DNA from: DASVCN01 sp040905665
Lineage (GTDB): Bacteria; Deinococcota; Deinococci; Deinococcales; Trueperaceae
DNA length: 64,000 nt
Assembly: GCA_040905665.1 (NCBI GenBank)
Contig: JBBDRD010000048.1
Coordinates: 1-64,000, forward strand
Direction: 5' to 3'
The notes under the pieces were generated by a model. That model saw only the letters and a list, made by a program, of their open reading frames with translations. It was not told the DNA's origin and did not search any database. Position numbers and translations under genes: made by a program. Positions 8,177-15,579 of the stretch are shown here, piece after piece; within the stretch, counting starts at the first letter, position 1, and every line of letters begins with the position of its first letter.

Positions 8177-9002
8177 CGAATTTGAACTCCTTCGTCGTAT
8201 CCACGTCGAAAATGGCGCTGCTCAGATAGTGGTCGAACCGGCGCAGGTTCCAGGCCATGTGATAGCGGCGAATCCTCGCTACCTCCGCCATATCCCTGGC
8301 ACCCATGGCCCGGGCGATATCGCGCATCTCCTGGACGGCAATATCCACCTCCTGCGCCCACTCCATGTCGGGCAGTACTTGCAGGTAGACCCGTGAGGTT
8401 TGGTAGAAGAGGCGGTCCATGATCTCCAGAAAGGGCCGGTTGCCGATGGCCAGGCCAAACTCCTGAGCGAAGTACATGTAGTGCCGGGCCAATTCGCGAT
8501 AGTTGGGCTCGCCCTGGAGCGCGCCAGCAGAGTCGGCGAGCTGGGTCATCCGCTCGAGATTCTCCTCGGTGACGCGGCCGGGCGAGAAGTCGGCAACCAG
8601 CTCGGTTAGCTTGAACCTTAGCGCGTAGACTTGCTGCAGATAGACCAGGTCGATACTCGTGACGATCGTGCCCACTCCGGCGATGCTCTCCACCAACCCG
8701 TCGAACTCCAGGCTGTAGAAAACGCGCTTGATGACCGTTCGACTGGTGTCGAAGCGCTTGGCCATGGCGTTCTCGCTGAGCGCGGTTCCCGGCGGGTGAT
8801 CGAGCAGACAGATTTCCTCGCGCAGGACCGCCGCGATCTCGCCCGTCCCGTTGGCATGCTCGGCTGGGGGCGGTCCGAATCCGTCGGGATTTCCACTATT
8901 GAGCGGACCCGGGATGGCTGGACCCGCGGCAAAATTCCGAGGGAAACTTTGGATCGCTGTGTTCGACGCTGTGTCCGACGCTGTATCTATTACGGAATCC
9001 AT
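8169..9002 (-). CDS. GntR-family transcriptional regulator with FCD-like effector domain
   Basis: I choose the ATG at 9002, giving about 277 aa. The frame continues upstream to 9104, but that extension is not conserved-looking and crosses a palindrome at 9085-9103. After a low-complexity N-terminus (DTASDTASNTA, from a 12-bp repeat), the winged helix spans roughly residues 55-115: EEICLLDHPPGTALSENAMA, then the recognition segment DTSRTVIKRVFYSL. The C-terminal all-helical domain is FCD-like with candidate metal-binding Asp/His residues. As first gene of the ectoine operon it probably controls the operon and itself. It is not of the MocR/EnuR type usually tied to ectoine use. The ligand may be a pathway intermediate. 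Confidence 0.8.
   Translation of the reverse strand: MDSVIDTASDTASNTAIQSFPRNFAAGPAIPGPLNSGNPDGFGPPPAEHANGTGEIAAVLREEICLLDHPPGTALSENAMAKRFDTSRTVIKRVFYSLEFDGLVESIAGVGTIVTSIDLVYLQQVYALRFKLTELVADFSPGRVTEENLERMTQLADSAGALQGEPNYRELARHYMYFAQEFGLAIGNRPFLEIMDRLFYQTSRVYLQVLPDMEWAQEVDIAVQEMRDIARAMGARDMAEVARIRRYHMAWNLRRFDHYLSSAIFDVDTTKEFKFDA
8956..8991. repeat. 12-bp tandem repeat in the gntR N-terminus
   Basis: GCTGTGTTCGAC, GCTGTGTCCGAC and a degenerate GCTGTATCTATT. Encodes DTASDTAS in the regulator's unconserved leader. Confidence 0.8.
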
Positions 9003-9084
9003 CACTTTTCCACTCTCTTCGGGGGTAGTGGTCGGTGGCTTGCTTACCTGTTGCCTACCTCTTGCATACCCGCTGGTTACCTCA

Positions 9085-9103
9085 TGTTCACAACCTGTAA
9101 ACA
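9085..9103. promoter_or_regulatory. Candidate operator palindrome upstream of the GntR gene
   Basis: Interrupted palindrome TGTTCAC-5 nt-GTAAACA, with six of seven positions pairing, lying 83-101 bp before the chosen start of the regulator. It has the size and symmetry of a GntR-dimer site and is placed to control the ectoine operon. No binding data; the assignment is inference. Confidence 0.35.
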
Positions 9104-9192
9104 TGCTAGGCCAAAAAAGCGGTCGCTGTCAATGCTGCCAACCCTGCTACAGGTGCGTTCGGCTGTCGCACCTTTTGACGAGTACTGTTGTC

Positions 9193-10275
9193 TTAGAGAT
9201 GTTCCCCGGGTAGCGTGAAGTAGAAAGTCGCGCCCTCGCCGACCTCACCTTCGGCCCAAATCCTTCCCCCATGCCGATGAACGATGCGCTGCACGATCGT
9301 GAGCCCGATGCCGGTCCCCTCGAACTGCCCTACTCGGTGTAGGCGCTGGAACGCGACGAAGAGATTGTCGGAGTACTGCATGTCGAAGCCGGCGCCGTTG
9401 TCCTTCACGAAGTAGGCCGTTTCACCGCGGGACTCGCTCACGCCGAACTCGATGAACGCCGGCTTGCGCTCCAGCGAGAACTTCCAGGCGTTACCAAGCA
9501 GGTTCTCGATCGCGATAAGCAGAAGATTGCGGTCCCCACTCACGCTCACACCTTCGGCAACCGCCAGTTCGACTTCCCGCCCGGGCTCGTTGGCGCGCAA
9601 CCCTGTAACCACCTGCTTCACCAGGGCCGTTAGGTCCAGATCCCTCCGCTCCATCCGGCTCCCGGACAGCCGAGACAGGTCGAGCAGATCGTCGATGAGG
9701 CCGCTCATTCGGGCCCCGCCGGCGCGTATTCGTTGCAGATAACCGCGGGCCGTCTCGTCCAACTGGTCGCCGTAGTCTTCCAGCAGACTCTGGCTAAAGC
9801 CGTGAATACCCCTCAGTGGAGCGCGCAAGTCGTGTGAAACGGAGTACGCGAACGCTTCGAGCTCCCGATTGGACGCTTCGAGCTGCGCGGTGCGTTCGTC
9901 CACCCTGCGCTCGAGATTCCTATTGAGCCGGCGGATCTCCTCTTCGGCCTCTTTTTGCTCGCTGATGTCGATGATGAACTCGACACCGGTGTTGCCCTCC
10001 AGGCGCGTGGCGGCAAATAGTCCCCACCAACGCGACCGATCCGGGCGCAGGTACTCCTTGACGTACGGCGCGGTGCGTCCGGTCGCGTTGAACTCCCCAA
10101 ACGCTCGATGGGAATCCGCCATCCATTCCTTCGGCGTAAGTTCATCCCGACGCAACTCCCCTCCCTCAAGAGCCTCCCGGCTGTAGCCGCTCATGCGTAA
10201 AGGCATCGTTGGCATCCGTGATCCTGCCGCCGGTATCGAAGAAGAGCACGCCCACCGTTTCGATCCCCAGCGCAC
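9193..10275 (-). CDS. Sensor histidine kinase, C-terminal part (after a frameshift)
   Basis: This frame carries the end of a PAS domain (LRMSGYSREALEGGE from about residue 26), its PAC-like segment (EFIIDISEQKEAEEE), a coiled coil (RLNRNLERRVDERTAQLEAS), and a HisKA domain with the phospho-acceptor in AFAYSVSHDLRAPL. The HATPase_c domain follows with its N-box (IENLLGNAWKFS), DNGAGFD and GTGIGL. It ends at residue 360, complete at the C-terminus. The natural N-terminus is in the overlapping frame 10166-11107. The two halves join exactly inside the PAS domain, so they were one gene of the phytochrome-like NtrY/bacteriophytochrome-type kinase group. No response regulator is next to it. Confidence 0.8.
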   Translation of the reverse strand: MRWGSKRWACSSSIPAAGSRMPTMPLRMSGYSREALEGGELRRDELTPKEWMADSHRAFGEFNATGRTAPYVKEYLRPDRSRWWGLFAATRLEGNTGVEFIIDISEQKEAEEEIRRLNRNLERRVDERTAQLEASNRELEAFAYSVSHDLRAPLRGIHGFSQSLLEDYGDQLDETARGYLQRIRAGGARMSGLIDDLLDLSRLSGSRMERRDLDLTALVKQVVTGLRANEPGREVELAVAEGVSVSGDRNLLLIAIENLLGNAWKFSLERKPAFIEFGVSESRGETAYFVKDNGAGFDMQYSDNLFVAFQRLHRVGQFEGTGIGLTIVQRIVHRHGGRIWAEGEVGEGATFYFTLPGEHL

Positions 10276-11107
10276 CCCGCAGTCGTTTCTCGCTCTCGCG
10301 TAGAGCCTGACTCACCCGGTCCCGCTCGATCACGATTTCGGCTACGTGGATACCAAAGTCGACCAGGCGTCGCTCCCAGCCGTTCAGTTCGCGCGGCTCG
10401 TCGAGGCAAAGCATGAAAGAACCGACGGGCTTGCCATCCGAGCCCAGCACAGGCGCCGAGTGGCACGCACGTACCCCGTGTGCGGCACACAGCTCGCGCC
10501 ACTCTCGCGACCAGGTGGGATCGTTCGCGATATCCGAGCAAGTTACCTGCTCGCCGGAGTACAACGCCTTGCCGCAGGCCCCTATCGCCAGTTCGCTGAT
10601 CGGCGCACCCTTGAGCCCCTGTCCGAACGACGGCAGCATATCGGGCGCAACGCGGGGCGAGAACCTCGGCCGCTGAGAATCGGCGAGAAGGACAATGGCT
10701 CCGACCCTAGGATTCAACCGCGGAACCGTTGTGCACAGCGATGAGAGGCTCTCGTCGAGTGAACTCCCCCTGGCGATTAGCTCGAGCAGTCGGTTCTGTT
10801 CGACGAGCAGGCGCGCCGGCAACATTTGACGCTCTCCATCGACGGCCCCGGGCACGGACCCAGGTACGCTCGCCTCGACCCCGCCACGCTCAGCCCCATT
10901 CGGCGCCCCTACCTGCTCAGGTCCAACATGCCCAGCGCCGACCTGCTCAGCCTCGTGAGCGTCCAATCGTTCAGCATCTCGAGCACGCGATCCCTTCACG
11001 CTTCCCCTTCCGCCATGGGACACCCCTACTCCCGTTCGGACAGCCCCGCGAAATTGCTTGCTTCCGAACTTTAGCATCGACATGCCGGGGGGGCGTCTAT
11101 TCGCCAA
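10166..11107 (-). CDS. Sensor histidine kinase, N-terminal part with GAF and start of PAS (frameshifted)
   Basis: Contains a GAF domain (about residues 100-265: LLELIARGSSLDESLSSL, GAIVLLADS, SAPVLGSDGKPVGSFML) and then the first strands of a PAS domain (VGVLFFDTGGRITDANDAF). It runs out of frame at about 10198-10204. Reading on in the other frame restores the standard PAS sequence. The first 90 residues are low-complexity (repeated VGA/PEQVGA pieces), and the ATG at 10825 is a credible alternative start. Gain of two bases or loss of one in the T-run at 10199-10201 (as read on the minus strand) would restore a single kinase. Real pseudogene or sequence error cannot be told apart here. Confidence 0.7.
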   Translation of the reverse strand: MANRRPPGMSMLKFGSKQFRGAVRTGVGVSHGGRGSVKGSRARDAERLDAHEAEQVGAGHVGPEQVGAPNGAERGGVEASVPGSVPGAVDGERQMLPARLLVEQNRLLELIARGSSLDESLSSLCTTVPRLNPRVGAIVLLADSQRPRFSPRVAPDMLPSFGQGLKGAPISELAIGACGKALYSGEQVTCSDIANDPTWSREWRELCAAHGVRACHSAPVLGSDGKPVGSFMLCLDEPRELNGWERRLVDFGIHVAEIVIERDRVSQALRESEKRLRGALGIETVGVLFFDTGGRITDANDAFTHERLQPGGS

Positions 11108-11231
11108 TCAAAGTGGGCGGTGGGAACAGTTTCTGAGGTAGGAGCGGGTCCATACTCATTATTAGGAGTGGAAGCGGCCACGCAGCGGACGGGGCATCCC
11201 TGCCCTACTCGTTGAGGCCGAAGGGGGGATT

Positions 11232-12494
11232 ATGAAGCGAACACTGAATGTACTGCTGCTGAGCCTGATACTTGCATTGGGCTTGGCTATCGCTAATGAG
11301 CACGAGGCGGGTGAGCCACCTGACCAGCCGGCCACCGAACAGACCGAGCAACCGGCGGCGCCTGAAGGTGAGGCCACCGACGCAGATGAACCCGAAGGGG
11401 AGGCGGCCGACACCGAAGCGCCTGAAGGACAAGCCGATAGCCAGGCGGAACAAGGTTTGTTCGCTACCCTGAGCGCCAACCCCGACTTCAGCACGTTCGC
11501 AGATGCCCTGCAGCGAACCGGAATGGCCGATCGCTTGGAGCAGCAGGGAGCGTTCACGATCCTTGCACCCACCAATCAGGCGTTCGAGCAGGCGGGGATC
11601 GAGTTGGATTCCCTCGATGATCAGCAGTTGATCATGTTGGTGAGCAATCACATTATTTCCGGCCTGGTCGCTGCCGATGAGCTGAGCGCGCTCGGGAACG
11701 TCCGAACGATGCTTGGTGGCGAGTACGCCATTTCCCCCTCCACCGACCAACCGGTAGCGGGTGGCGAAGCGGCTGGCGAAACCGAAGTAGCCGGCGGCGG
11801 CGAGGCCGACGCGAACGATGGTGAGGCCGACGCGAATGATGAGGCCGATCCGGGCGACGAAGTGGCTCCGGGCGAACCGGACGACTTCGACATGCCCGCC
11901 CAGCCGGGCGATGGTCCCGAGCCCGGCACAGCGGACCCGGTTGGTGAGGATACGGCCGAATCAGAGGAAGAAGCTGACGCTGATCAGACAGCTTCCGTAG
12001 GTGGTGATAGCGCGGAAGGACTCTCGATCGGCGACGCCATGGTGTCTAGCGTGACGGAGGCGGGAACAGGTACTTCCGCTGGCATAATCTACGGAATCGA
12101 TTCCGTCCTCCTTCCGGCGAGCTTCGAAACTCAGGGCGTTGAAGGTGGCGGGGCCGCCGATACGCCGGCAACGCCCGAAGACGCGCCGGCAACGCCCGAA
12201 GACACCCCAGCAACGCCCGAATCAGATGACGATGAAGCCGATCCCGGTGACGAGCAGGCTCCTGGTGAACCGGACGACTTCGACATGCCAGCCCGGCCAG
12301 GCGATGATCCGGAGCCCGGCACGGCCGACCCGGTTGACGAGGACACCACCGAGCCAGAAGGTTCCGATGAGCCCGGGGCTAACGACGATGCCGACGACAG
12401 TGGCAGCTCCAATCCCGGTGATGAAGCCGCACCTGGGGTTGCCGATGACGAGGATTCCCCCGCCCAGCCGGGTGGCGATGGCGACGAGAACTGA
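11232..12494 (+). CDS. Secreted acidic fasciclin (FAS1) protein with an insertion inside the domain
   Basis: 420 aa with a Sec signal peptide (about residues 1-21), an acidic PEGEA-type linker (22-72), then a FAS1 domain. Its first half is clear at 75-170 (LFATLSANPDFSTFADAL, FTILAPTNQAFEQ, NHIISG, MLGGEYAIS). The last strand, normally adjacent, appears only at 263-295 (AGIIYGIDSVLLP). About 92 very acidic residues lie between. One 40-residue block from the insertion (204-243) recurs at 335-374 with 35 identities. FAS1 domains mediate adhesion or bind small ligands, but this one's role is unknown. The repeated acidic tracts may bind cations. A strong hairpin terminator follows, so it is probably monocistronic. 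Confidence 0.8.
   Translation: MKRTLNVLLLSLILALGLAIANEHEAGEPPDQPATEQTEQPAAPEGEATDADEPEGEAADTEAPEGQADSQAEQGLFATLSANPDFSTFADALQRTGMADRLEQQGAFTILAPTNQAFEQAGIELDSLDDQQLIMLVSNHIISGLVAADELSALGNVRTMLGGEYAISPSTDQPVAGGEAAGETEVAGGGEADANDGEADANDEADPGDEVAPGEPDDFDMPAQPGDGPEPGTADPVGEDTAESEEEADADQTASVGGDSAEGLSIGDAMVSSVTEAGTGTSAGIIYGIDSVLLPASFETQGVEGGGAADTPATPEDAPATPEDTPATPESDDDEADPGDEQAPGEPDDFDMPARPGDDPEPGTADPVDEDTTEPEGSDEPGANDDADDSGSSNPGDEAAPGVADDEDSPAQPGGDGDEN
11841..11960 (+). repeat. Coding repeat, copy A of a 120-bp acidic block
   Basis: Encodes 40 residues beginning EADPGDE and containing GEPDDFDMPA in the FAS1 protein. Copy B is at 12234-12353. The two protein copies differ at five positions. Copy A sits inside the FAS1 fold, copy B in the C-terminal tail. 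A shorter, decayed third piece (NPGDEAAPG) lies near the C-terminus. Confidence 0.85.
12162..12224 (+). repeat. Three 21-bp tandem units coding for (T/A)PATPE(D/S)
   Basis: Three consecutive seven-residue units in the linker of the FAS1 protein. The first two differ only in their first codon and the third has further changes. Proline/threonine-rich spacer, probably extended and exposed. Confidence 0.85.
12234..12353 (+). repeat. Coding repeat, copy B of the 120-bp acidic block
   Basis: Second copy of the acidic block described for 11841-11960, with 35 of 40 residues identical. Its location after the FAS1 domain suggests duplication followed by insertion of one copy into the domain. Confidence 0.85.
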
Positions 12495-12534
12495 GCTCAA
12501 CGTCCAAGGATAACGAGACCCTACCGGATAGGGC

Positions 12535-12564
12535 GACGGGGCCGGAATTCTTTCCGGCCCCGTC
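12535..12564 (+). terminator. Hairpin terminator after the FAS1 gene
   Basis: Perfect 13-bp stem (GACGGGGCCGGAA and its complement) with a four-base loop, 40 bp after the FAS1 stop codon. No long T-tract follows, only CTTATG, but stem strength and position fit a terminator. Confidence 0.75.
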
Positions 12565-12648
12565 CTTATGTCGTGAGAGTTCAAACACACGTAGCGGCGG
12601 CTCGGCAGCGTCGGCGAGTGCTAAGCTTTCCGTATCGGAGGTTCAGCA

Positions 12649-12927
12649 ATGAGAATTGGTCCCTTAGGTACCTGGGAAATCCTGATAATCGTTCTGGTAG
12701 TCCTGCTCTTCTTGGGTCCGCGTCGCCTTCCTGAAATGGCGAGGGGGATTGGACAGTCGGTTCGTGAGTTTCGAAAGGGCATCCGGGAGATTAAGGATGA
12801 CGCTGAATCCGACTCGCCCGTAGAAAGTGGACCGACGAGAGCGGCCAGCAACTCAAACACACACGTTAGTGGACCTAGAGCTGAGCGAGAGCCGGTCCAG
12901 GCTGAACCAGAGGTATCAAAGACCTAA
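12649..12927 (+). CDS. tatA: Twin-arginine translocase subunit TatA/TatE
   Basis: 92 aa. One N-terminal membrane helix (WEILIIVLVVLLFLGPRRLPE, read as residues 9-29), then an amphipathic helix (MARGIGQSVREFRKGIREI) and an acidic/polar tail. The FLGPRRLPE hinge is diagnostic of the TatA/B/E family, and the short length favours TatA. A good ribosome site (GGAGG) lies about seven bases before the ATG. It forms the pore for folded, cofactor-containing proteins. The next gene encodes a Tat-signal flavoprotein, which makes functional pairing likely. No TatB or TatC is in the window. Confidence 0.9.
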   Translation: MRIGPLGTWEILIIVLVVLLFLGPRRLPEMARGIGQSVREFRKGIREIKDDAESDSPVESGPTRAASNSNTHVSGPRAEREPVQAEPEVSKT

Positions 12928-13357
12928 TCGGAATCGGGCCCGGCGCGCATCGCCGGAAGATAGATACGCTGCCCTGGCCAGTTCAGGGTGGCTTTTTCCT
13001 TTGTACTTTCGAGCGTTATGCGGACCACGAGTCTGTTGCGTCGCAGTCCTAGTCGATGATATACCTAAGCTTAATCAGGCTCGGGGGGAATGTCCCAATT
13101 CCAAGTGCTTCACCACCGGTCGTACCGGTGGGGGCAGTAGGCACTTCAGGATCATCGTCGGTTTTCGCGCTGGTATCAACTACCTGGACGGGGGTGAGAA
13201 GTGAGGTGAAGTTGTTGAGGAGTTGAATCCGCGTTCAGGAGTGCCGATCACATTGGATCGGTCCGATTCGGTAGGGAGCTGTAGCGACCAGGTCAATAAG
13301 AATTTGAGTGGCCGTAGCTGACAACCCCCAGCCGCCTCAAAGACGGAGGACTAATAC
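12928..13357. other. 430-bp intergenic region between tatA and the flavoprotein gene
   Basis: No convincing gene. It contains a perfect 8-bp inverted repeat with a 3-nt loop at 13113-13131 (CCACCGGT-CGT-ACCGGTGG) that lacks a T-tract and could be an operator or an RNA hairpin. GGAGGA at 13345-13350 is the ribosome site of the next gene. Base composition is less GC-rich than the flanking genes in parts. The promoter of the following operon probably lies here but I cannot fix it. Confidence 0.5.
13113..13131. promoter_or_regulatory. Perfect inverted repeat, candidate operator
   Basis: CCACCGGT, a 3-nt spacer, then ACCGGTGG. About 227 bp before the flavoprotein start. The symmetry is compatible with a protein-binding dyad. 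No T-run follows in either direction, so a terminator is less likely. Confidence 0.35.
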
Positions 13358-15490
13358 GTGGCCAAGAAACGTGACACAAAACCGAAGGATCTCGAGAGCC
13401 CGGACAAAAAGGGGTTTAGCAGACGAGACTTCATCAAGAAGGGAGCCGTCGCGGGTGTCGGCGCGGCTGCCCTGGGTGGGTTCGGCTCAGCAATAGCCCA
13501 GAATGGCTCGCAAAACAGCCGGAACACCGAGGACGTCGAGTGGGATTATGAGGCAGATATAGTTGTCATCGGTGCGGGCTGTACTGGGCTACCCGCCGCT
13601 ATCAGGGCGAGGGATCTTGGGGCGTCCGTGCTCGTGCTCGACCAGAACTTCGACGTGGGCGGCGTGCTGATTCACAGTGGAGGGCAGACGTCACTCGGCG
13701 GCGGAGATCCTATTCAGCTTAGGGACATCGCAGGGGAGTCCGATCCCGAGGGGTTCGTGACGGTGCCCCCCGTGGAGCCCGTGGAAGCGCTGACCGAGGA
13801 TCCGGACTTCCTGTTCAGGGACATGACCGACTGGTCTGTTCTGGACGGCAGGGCTCAGGCCCCTTATAGGTACAACGAGCGGGACCTGCACCGTGCCTGG
13901 GCAGATAATTGCTTCGACACGCGGCAGTTCCTGATGGACAACTACGTCCGTTTTGGCCGCATCTCAGGTACGCACGGCAATGGTGGCGTATCGCGTGCTC
14001 GACGTGCCGTTCCCCTTCTGCGGCTGAGCGACGTAACCGATATTCGAGCAGGAACAGTGTCACAGGAAGACGCGGGCGTGCCCGGCCAGAGCTCGAGCCG
14101 CTTCACTCCGAGGGAAATGGGGGACGGGAGCGCCGTCGCCGGCCCGGGCATCAAGACGGGTGGCTCGGCCCTCGCCCGGTGCCTGGAGTTCAGCGCCCGC
14201 GAAAAGGGCGTCGAATTCATGCTCAACCGTCACATGGACGAGCTCATTCGGGAGGAGCCGTTCTCAGGCAAGGTCTTGGGTGTCAGGGCCAGTTACTCAC
14301 CGAGGCACGATCCGGAAACGGGCGAGCAGCTGCAGAGCTTTTGGACAAATGGCAACGTCGACGAGACCGCTGAAACAGTAAACATTAGGGCCCGTAAAGC
14401 GGTGATCCTTGGCAGCGGCGGTCACTCCGGCAATCCGCAGTTCCGCAGCATGTTCTACCCGGCGTTGCGCGATCCCTACTTCGTTACCAGCGGCTGGGCA
14501 TTGCTTGGGCCAAACTCCAGGAACGCCAGTGGAATCAAGGCTGGGATGAAGATCGGTGCGACCCTGTCGGGTATGCAACAGAACCTCTCCTACGGAACCT
14601 CCTTCCACGTCAACACGCGGTTGGCGACCCGCGACGCCTACACTCCGATGCTGCCGGGTCACCCGACCTTCCCGTTCCGGGGCTCCGCGGGCTTTTCGGT
14701 CAATGCAAACGGGCGTGAACATCTCATCACGGTCAACCAGGTGGGCAAGCGATTCTTTAACGAGCTCAACTTCGTCCGGGGAGCTGGGCACGCCCAGTAC
14801 CCAGCCCAGGCAGACGTCCCGAACCCGGGTGTCGACCACATTCAGGCAGACTGGCGCAACTGCCGTCCAGAGTGGGTCGTGCAGAGCTACCGGGAGCACC
14901 ACGGCATGCATGCCGCATTGGCAATCAACGAGGGTTCAGAAGGGCCTGATTATTTCCCCGGGCCCGTGTGGGCAATCTTCGACAGCGCGGCGGTCGAGCG
15001 CGCTGGATGGAACATCGAGCCTCCATTCACTAATACTGAGAACGGTCAGTTCTTCGTGGCCGATACAATCGAGGAGTTGGCAGAGAAGATTCAGGCAGGC
15101 AACGAGTTTCAGAGAGTGCCGCTTAGTTACCTGGCCGACACGGTAGAGAAGTGGAACGAGAAAGTTGATGCTGGATACGACGAAGAGTTCGAGCGGGGCG
15201 AGGATGCCCCGATGCACAAGCTCGACGCTCCTCCTTTCTATGCGGCTTCGCAGATGATCATCTGGCACGACTCCTACGGCGGTCTTCGCATCAACGGCAA
15301 GGCCCAGGTCGTCGACCTTGAGGGCGAGACCATCCCCGGTCTCTACGCTGGAGGCGAGGCGAGTGGGGGCGGTAACCAGCACGGTATCGGCAGAGCCACA
15401 GTCCATGGTTATATCGCCGGGACCAACGCTGTCGAGGAACAGGAAGTCGCCGCAGCTCGCGTCGCCAAGCGGGCTAAGGTAGCCGTCTAA
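13358..15490 (+). CDS. Tat-exported FAD-dependent oxidoreductase (fumarate reductase/3-ketosteroid dehydrogenase-like flavoprotein)
   Basis: 710 aa from a GTG start preceded by GGAGGA. A textbook Tat signal (SRRDFIKKG, then a hydrophobic Ala/Gly stretch ending AIAQ at 48) precedes an FAD-binding Rossmann motif (VIGAGCTGLPAAIRARDLG, from 70). The C-terminal FAD motif is GLYAGGEASGGGNQHGIGRA. The family is that of flavoprotein subunits of fumarate reductase/succinate dehydrogenase and related dehydrogenases; the substrate is unknown. It should act in the periplasm or at the outer face of the membrane. The operon continues with two unknown beta-rich proteins and two cytochrome c fusions, which are the natural electron acceptors or donors. 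A tatA gene lies just upstream. Confidence 0.85.
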   Translation: MAKKRDTKPKDLESPDKKGFSRRDFIKKGAVAGVGAAALGGFGSAIAQNGSQNSRNTEDVEWDYEADIVVIGAGCTGLPAAIRARDLGASVLVLDQNFDVGGVLIHSGGQTSLGGGDPIQLRDIAGESDPEGFVTVPPVEPVEALTEDPDFLFRDMTDWSVLDGRAQAPYRYNERDLHRAWADNCFDTRQFLMDNYVRFGRISGTHGNGGVSRARRAVPLLRLSDVTDIRAGTVSQEDAGVPGQSSSRFTPREMGDGSAVAGPGIKTGGSALARCLEFSAREKGVEFMLNRHMDELIREEPFSGKVLGVRASYSPRHDPETGEQLQSFWTNGNVDETAETVNIRARKAVILGSGGHSGNPQFRSMFYPALRDPYFVTSGWALLGPNSRNASGIKAGMKIGATLSGMQQNLSYGTSFHVNTRLATRDAYTPMLPGHPTFPFRGSAGFSVNANGREHLITVNQVGKRFFNELNFVRGAGHAQYPAQADVPNPGVDHIQADWRNCRPEWVVQSYREHHGMHAALAINEGSEGPDYFPGPVWAIFDSAAVERAGWNIEPPFTNTENGQFFVADTIEELAEKIQAGNEFQRVPLSYLADTVEKWNEKVDAGYDEEFERGEDAPMHKLDAPPFYAASQMIIWHDSYGGLRINGKAQVVDLEGETIPGLYAGGEASGGGNQHGIGRATVHGYIAGTNAVEEQEVAAARVAKRAKVAV

Positions 15491-15521
15491 GCTAGGCGGC
15501 CCACAAGCGGGTATAAGACAC

Positions 15522-15549
15522 CCCCGGTGGGGATCTTCCCCCACCGGGG
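15522..15549 (+). terminator. Hairpin after the flavoprotein gene
   Basis: Perfect 11-bp stem (CCCCGGTGGGG and its complement, loop ATCTTC), 31 bp after the stop. Followed by GCATTGGGTTCTATTTTC with only a weak T-run. It may terminate partly or act as an mRNA-stabilising hairpin that sets the level of the flavoprotein above that of the next genes. Confidence 0.65.
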
Positions 15550-15579
15550 CGCATTGGGTTCTATTTTCAGAGGAAAGAA

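Noticed and set aside
12827..13204. Open frame running past the end of tatA
   Set aside because: It begins inside tatA in another frame, has no ribosome site and no protein-like pattern downstream.
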